A stretch of DNA of 64,000 nt. Source: Leuctra nigra (taxonomy: Eukaryota > Arthropoda > Insecta > Plecoptera > Leuctridae). This document shows positions 61,497 to 64,000 of this stretch, piece after piece. How positions within the stretch are numbered: the stretch's first letter is position 1; each line of letters opens with the position of its first letter. Under the pieces are notes generated by a model. The model was not told where the DNA came from, searched no databases, and worked only from the letters and a program-made list of their open reading frames with translations. Both the position numbers and the translations under genes were made by a program. The stretch covers positions 31,661,629-31,725,628 of the forward strand of contig OW203764.1 in assembly GCA_934045905.1 (NCBI GenBank). Reading direction: 5' to 3'.

Positions 61497-62829
61497 TCTA
61501 GTGGAGCGGTCGCTCCACGCCAGCCAAGTCGTACGGCGCGCACACTCTCATATAAAAAGGCTGGAGCAACCCACTTTTACTGTAAGCATCAAAGTGGCAT
61601 TTTCGGCCTACTGGATCTCAAAATTGGAAAATCTCACATTGTTGCGAAATATCTTAATTTCGAGCTATGGCCCACCCTACAACATATACCAAATTTGGGA
61701 GCAATAGGTTACGCCCTTTGCGAACTAGAGGGCCGTGAAAACCGTGAAATTGTACGGCTTTCAGATAATTATAATAATAATAATAATGATGATGATGATG
61801 ATGATTCATCTTCCAATAAATTCCGCGGTCTCCGCCACAGCCTAAACGGCTGGGTTGATTGACCCGAAATTTTCACCACATATACAGCTTGTCTGCCTGA
61901 TGATACCTTGCCCTTATGAATTTTTTGTGCCGCCATTTTGAAACCGGAAGTGACGTCATATCTCAAAAACGGCTTAACCGATCGGAACGAAATTTGCGCC
62001 AATCGATTCAGACGGTCCTCTTTATGAAATAACAATAGTTAAATTAAAGTTTTCTAATTACTGAAACGGAAATGACGTCATAGTTTAGCGAAATCTGCTT
62101 AAATTCACTTCCCTTTATATAAAATCCAACTATATATTCAGAAGGCTTATAATGAAATATTAGTATTTATATACATATTAATACCTACAATGTGTAAGAG
62201 CTTTCAGCCGCCATTTTGAAAACCGGAAGTGATGCCATATCTCGAAAACGGCTGGACCTATTGGAACGATGCTTTCGCAATTCTTCATGGCATATCACTT
62301 TAAGTTTAAATTTAGCTCCAAACAATATTTTTTTAGTTACTAATTCGGAAATGGCGTATTTTTTTAAAGGAATTAGCCATTGTTGCCCTAATAAGTTTTA
62401 CAAGTTGTGTAAATAAACTAAAAAAATAAGTGATATCCCCATAAAAAAACACTCCGTGTAAAAAAACAGCCAAGTCTCTTCAACTAAAAAAAAAATTATG
62501 AAATCTAAAAATTCTGCACTGAAACGTAGTGATATCAAAAAATGAGCCAAGTCAAAACTTTATTTGAAAATTAAAAAATACTTGGCGCATCGTTTTTTTA
62601 GGGCATTGTAGGTATAGGTACTATAAGAACTATATGTATTTATATCTAGCCTATACTTCTAAGCTATTTATATACACGATGCGCCAAGTATTTTTTAATT
62701 TTCAAATAAAGTTTTGACTTGGCTCATTTTTTGATATCACCACGTTTCAGTGCAGAATTTTTAGATTTCATAATTTTTTTTTTAGTTGAAGAGACTTGGC
62801 TGTTTTTTTACACGGAGTGTTTTTTATGG
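61497..62829 (+). mobile_element. Fold-back-ended repeat element, copy 3
   Basis: Starts TCTAGTGGAGCGGTCGCTCC after an A; ends with the complete fold-back 62437-62829 (arms around a loop of about 75 bp with GGCGCATCG at the apex). Lies directly upstream of the unidentified gene at 62.98 kb. Confidence 0.68.
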
Positions 62830-62981
62830 TATTATATTAGTTGACTAAAATGTAATAATCTTCTCCAGGTATTCAGTAAGCTCAACATAGCTCATCGGCT
62901 TACAACTTATCTTCCACCAACCACCACACAGAGTGACTTAACGACATCGTACTCTGAGAGTGAAGGATTTCTGGATTCAAC

Positions 62982-64000
62982 ATGGATTTCTGTCGTGAGC
63001 TCCGAGAGTTAGAAAATTCACTGGAAGAGTGTCAAGACAAAATAGGAAACCTTAAAGAACCTTGTGATGACGGAAAAGTAAATGCGATTATCACATATAT
63101 AAAGTCTAAATTCGATATGCTGCAACTGAGTGATTCATCCCTCAGGAAAATGAATCTATTTCTCGTGTTGAACTCTGACCTCATTGTACGTGATTTATTG
63201 CTGCATGATTTTGATTATGGACATTTAGTAAACGATGGACTCTGTATAAACGGTGAGCTGCTTGTGAGAATTGTCTCCGGACTTTCTCTGCAGAAGTACT
63301 TCTGTGAGAGCATCGTTTTGTGCCCACCGGTACTTAGCATTGAATTACTGGTGTTCGCAGTCAAAGCCATCAACTCATTGAAATTCTGTGATAGCGTTTC
63401 CATTTCCCTCGATCTCGCCGCTGCGATTTACAAGAAAATCAACAGGATCGAAAGCTTCCAAGAAACAACGGATCGGACATATGTCCAACATCTGTACTCT
63501 AAGATGTACACTTATTTTGTTACGTTGGTAGACTTCTGTTTGAAAATAAATTCCAAGGAATCCGCCGACGACCCAGTTGCGATTGGTCAAAGAATAATAA
63601 ACATCTTGAAGCTGTTGAATTTGTGCCTTCGAGTTTACCTGGAAAAAGATAGAATACACTCTTTCGAAGAATACAAGATCACTTTGCAATATGACGGTGA
63701 GGCAGATTTACCAGCAAGTAGCAATATTCGCCACCTGGAGTTTATAAACCACTTAGTTTCAATGTTCATTCAAGCAACCAAAGAACTCACAATTGGCCTC
63801 TGGTGCGATTTGAGCGACATATTCTACGATGATTCTGTAGATTCTGAAAAATCGTACCAGCAAATGATAGGGGAAAATTGTTACATGTGCTTAAAGCTGC
63901 TACAGGAACTGAATGATCAGAATGTAAAAGAGAAGCCGACGGAAATCAATGCTCTGCTGACATTCCTACCCGGCTGTTCTATAAAGCCATGGGACGAAGA
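62982..64000 (+). CDS. Unidentified protein, N-terminal part (runs off the window)
   Basis: A single reading frame is open from ATG at 62982 to the right edge (339 complete codons, no stop). It begins MDFCRELRELENSLEECQDK and continues as a soluble, mixed-charge, probably helical protein (VDFCLKINSKES, LLNLCLRVYLEKD, GENCYMCLKLLQELN). An in-frame TGA lies just upstream of the ATG, so the start is supported. A good acceptor (CTTCTCCAG at 62870) suggests the ATG sits in a second exon behind a 5'UTR intron. Codon use looks like the other host genes. I do not recognise the family; the Leu-rich helical character is compatible with a HEAT-like or scaffold protein, but that is a guess. Confidence 0.65.
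   Translation, partial: MDFCRELRELENSLEECQDKIGNLKEPCDDGKVNAIITYIKSKFDMLQLSDSSLRKMNLFLVLNSDLIVRDLLLHDFDYGHLVNDGLCINGELLVRIVSGLSLQKYFCESIVLCPPVLSIELLVFAVKAINSLKFCDSVSISLDLAAAIYKKINRIESFQETTDRTYVQHLYSKMYTYFVTLVDFCLKINSKESADDPVAIGQRIINILKLLNLCLRVYLEKDRIHSFEEYKITLQYDGEADLPASSNIRHLEFINHLVSMFIQATKELTIGLWCDLSDIFYDDSVDSEKSYQQMIGENCYMCLKLLQELNDQNVKEKPTEINALLTFLPGCSIKPWDE

Overview
The window is eukaryotic nuclear DNA: AT-rich, with introns using GT-AG and one GC-AG boundary, AATAAA signals, and very many transposon remnants. The proteins (a Tret1-type sugar transporter, B3GLCT, a 5'-nucleotidase-family protein, SRP19) and the types of transposable element (TE) point to an arthropod, most likely an insect with a large repeat-rich genome. 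I cannot name the species from sequence alone.

Layout: 1-8.2 kb has no recognisable host gene. It is layered TEs, including four mobile elements nested inside one another (about 1.68-5.54 kb), a decayed reverse-transcriptase fragment and two fold-back elements. 8.68-24.24 kb (minus) is a five-exon MFS sugar transporter of the Tret1/SLC2 type. Its central exon carries 41 in-frame copies of a 69-bp unit, adding 943 residues to the loop between TM6 and TM7, and the 5' part of its fourth exon is tandemly repeated five times with its splice acceptor. Its introns hold Helitron-like elements; one of these contains a 3.24-kb non-LTR retrotransposon with a long open reading frame and also keeps 76 codons that look like the start of a Helitron protein. 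29.34-46.07 kb (minus) is a five-exon gene that, as modelled, encodes only the C-terminal domain of the 5'-nucleotidase family behind an N-terminal membrane anchor. One of its exons is also partly duplicated. 47.70-53.17 kb (minus) is a complete ten-coding-exon beta-1,3-glucosyltransferase (B3GLCT type, an ER enzyme that extends O-fucose on thrombospondin repeats). 54.25-57.27 kb (plus), divergent from it, is a complete three-exon SRP19. 62.98 kb to the right edge (plus) is the start of an unidentified protein-coding gene.

The genes do not form a pathway; this is an ordinary chromosomal neighbourhood. The interest is in how mobile and tandem DNA has remodelled it: a rolling-circle-like family with at least ten copies or fragments (flanks A and T, 3' end CTAG in the complete copies), several hAT elements with 8-bp target duplications, a TE insertion whose empty site lies elsewhere in the same window, partial exon duplications in two genes that copy acceptor plus 5' exon but omit the donor, and the large expansion inside a transporter.

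All exon boundaries were set by hand from splice consensus, phase continuity and family homology. Every complete gene model closes in frame. TE family assignments rest on termini and flanks that can be read here, not on database matches.
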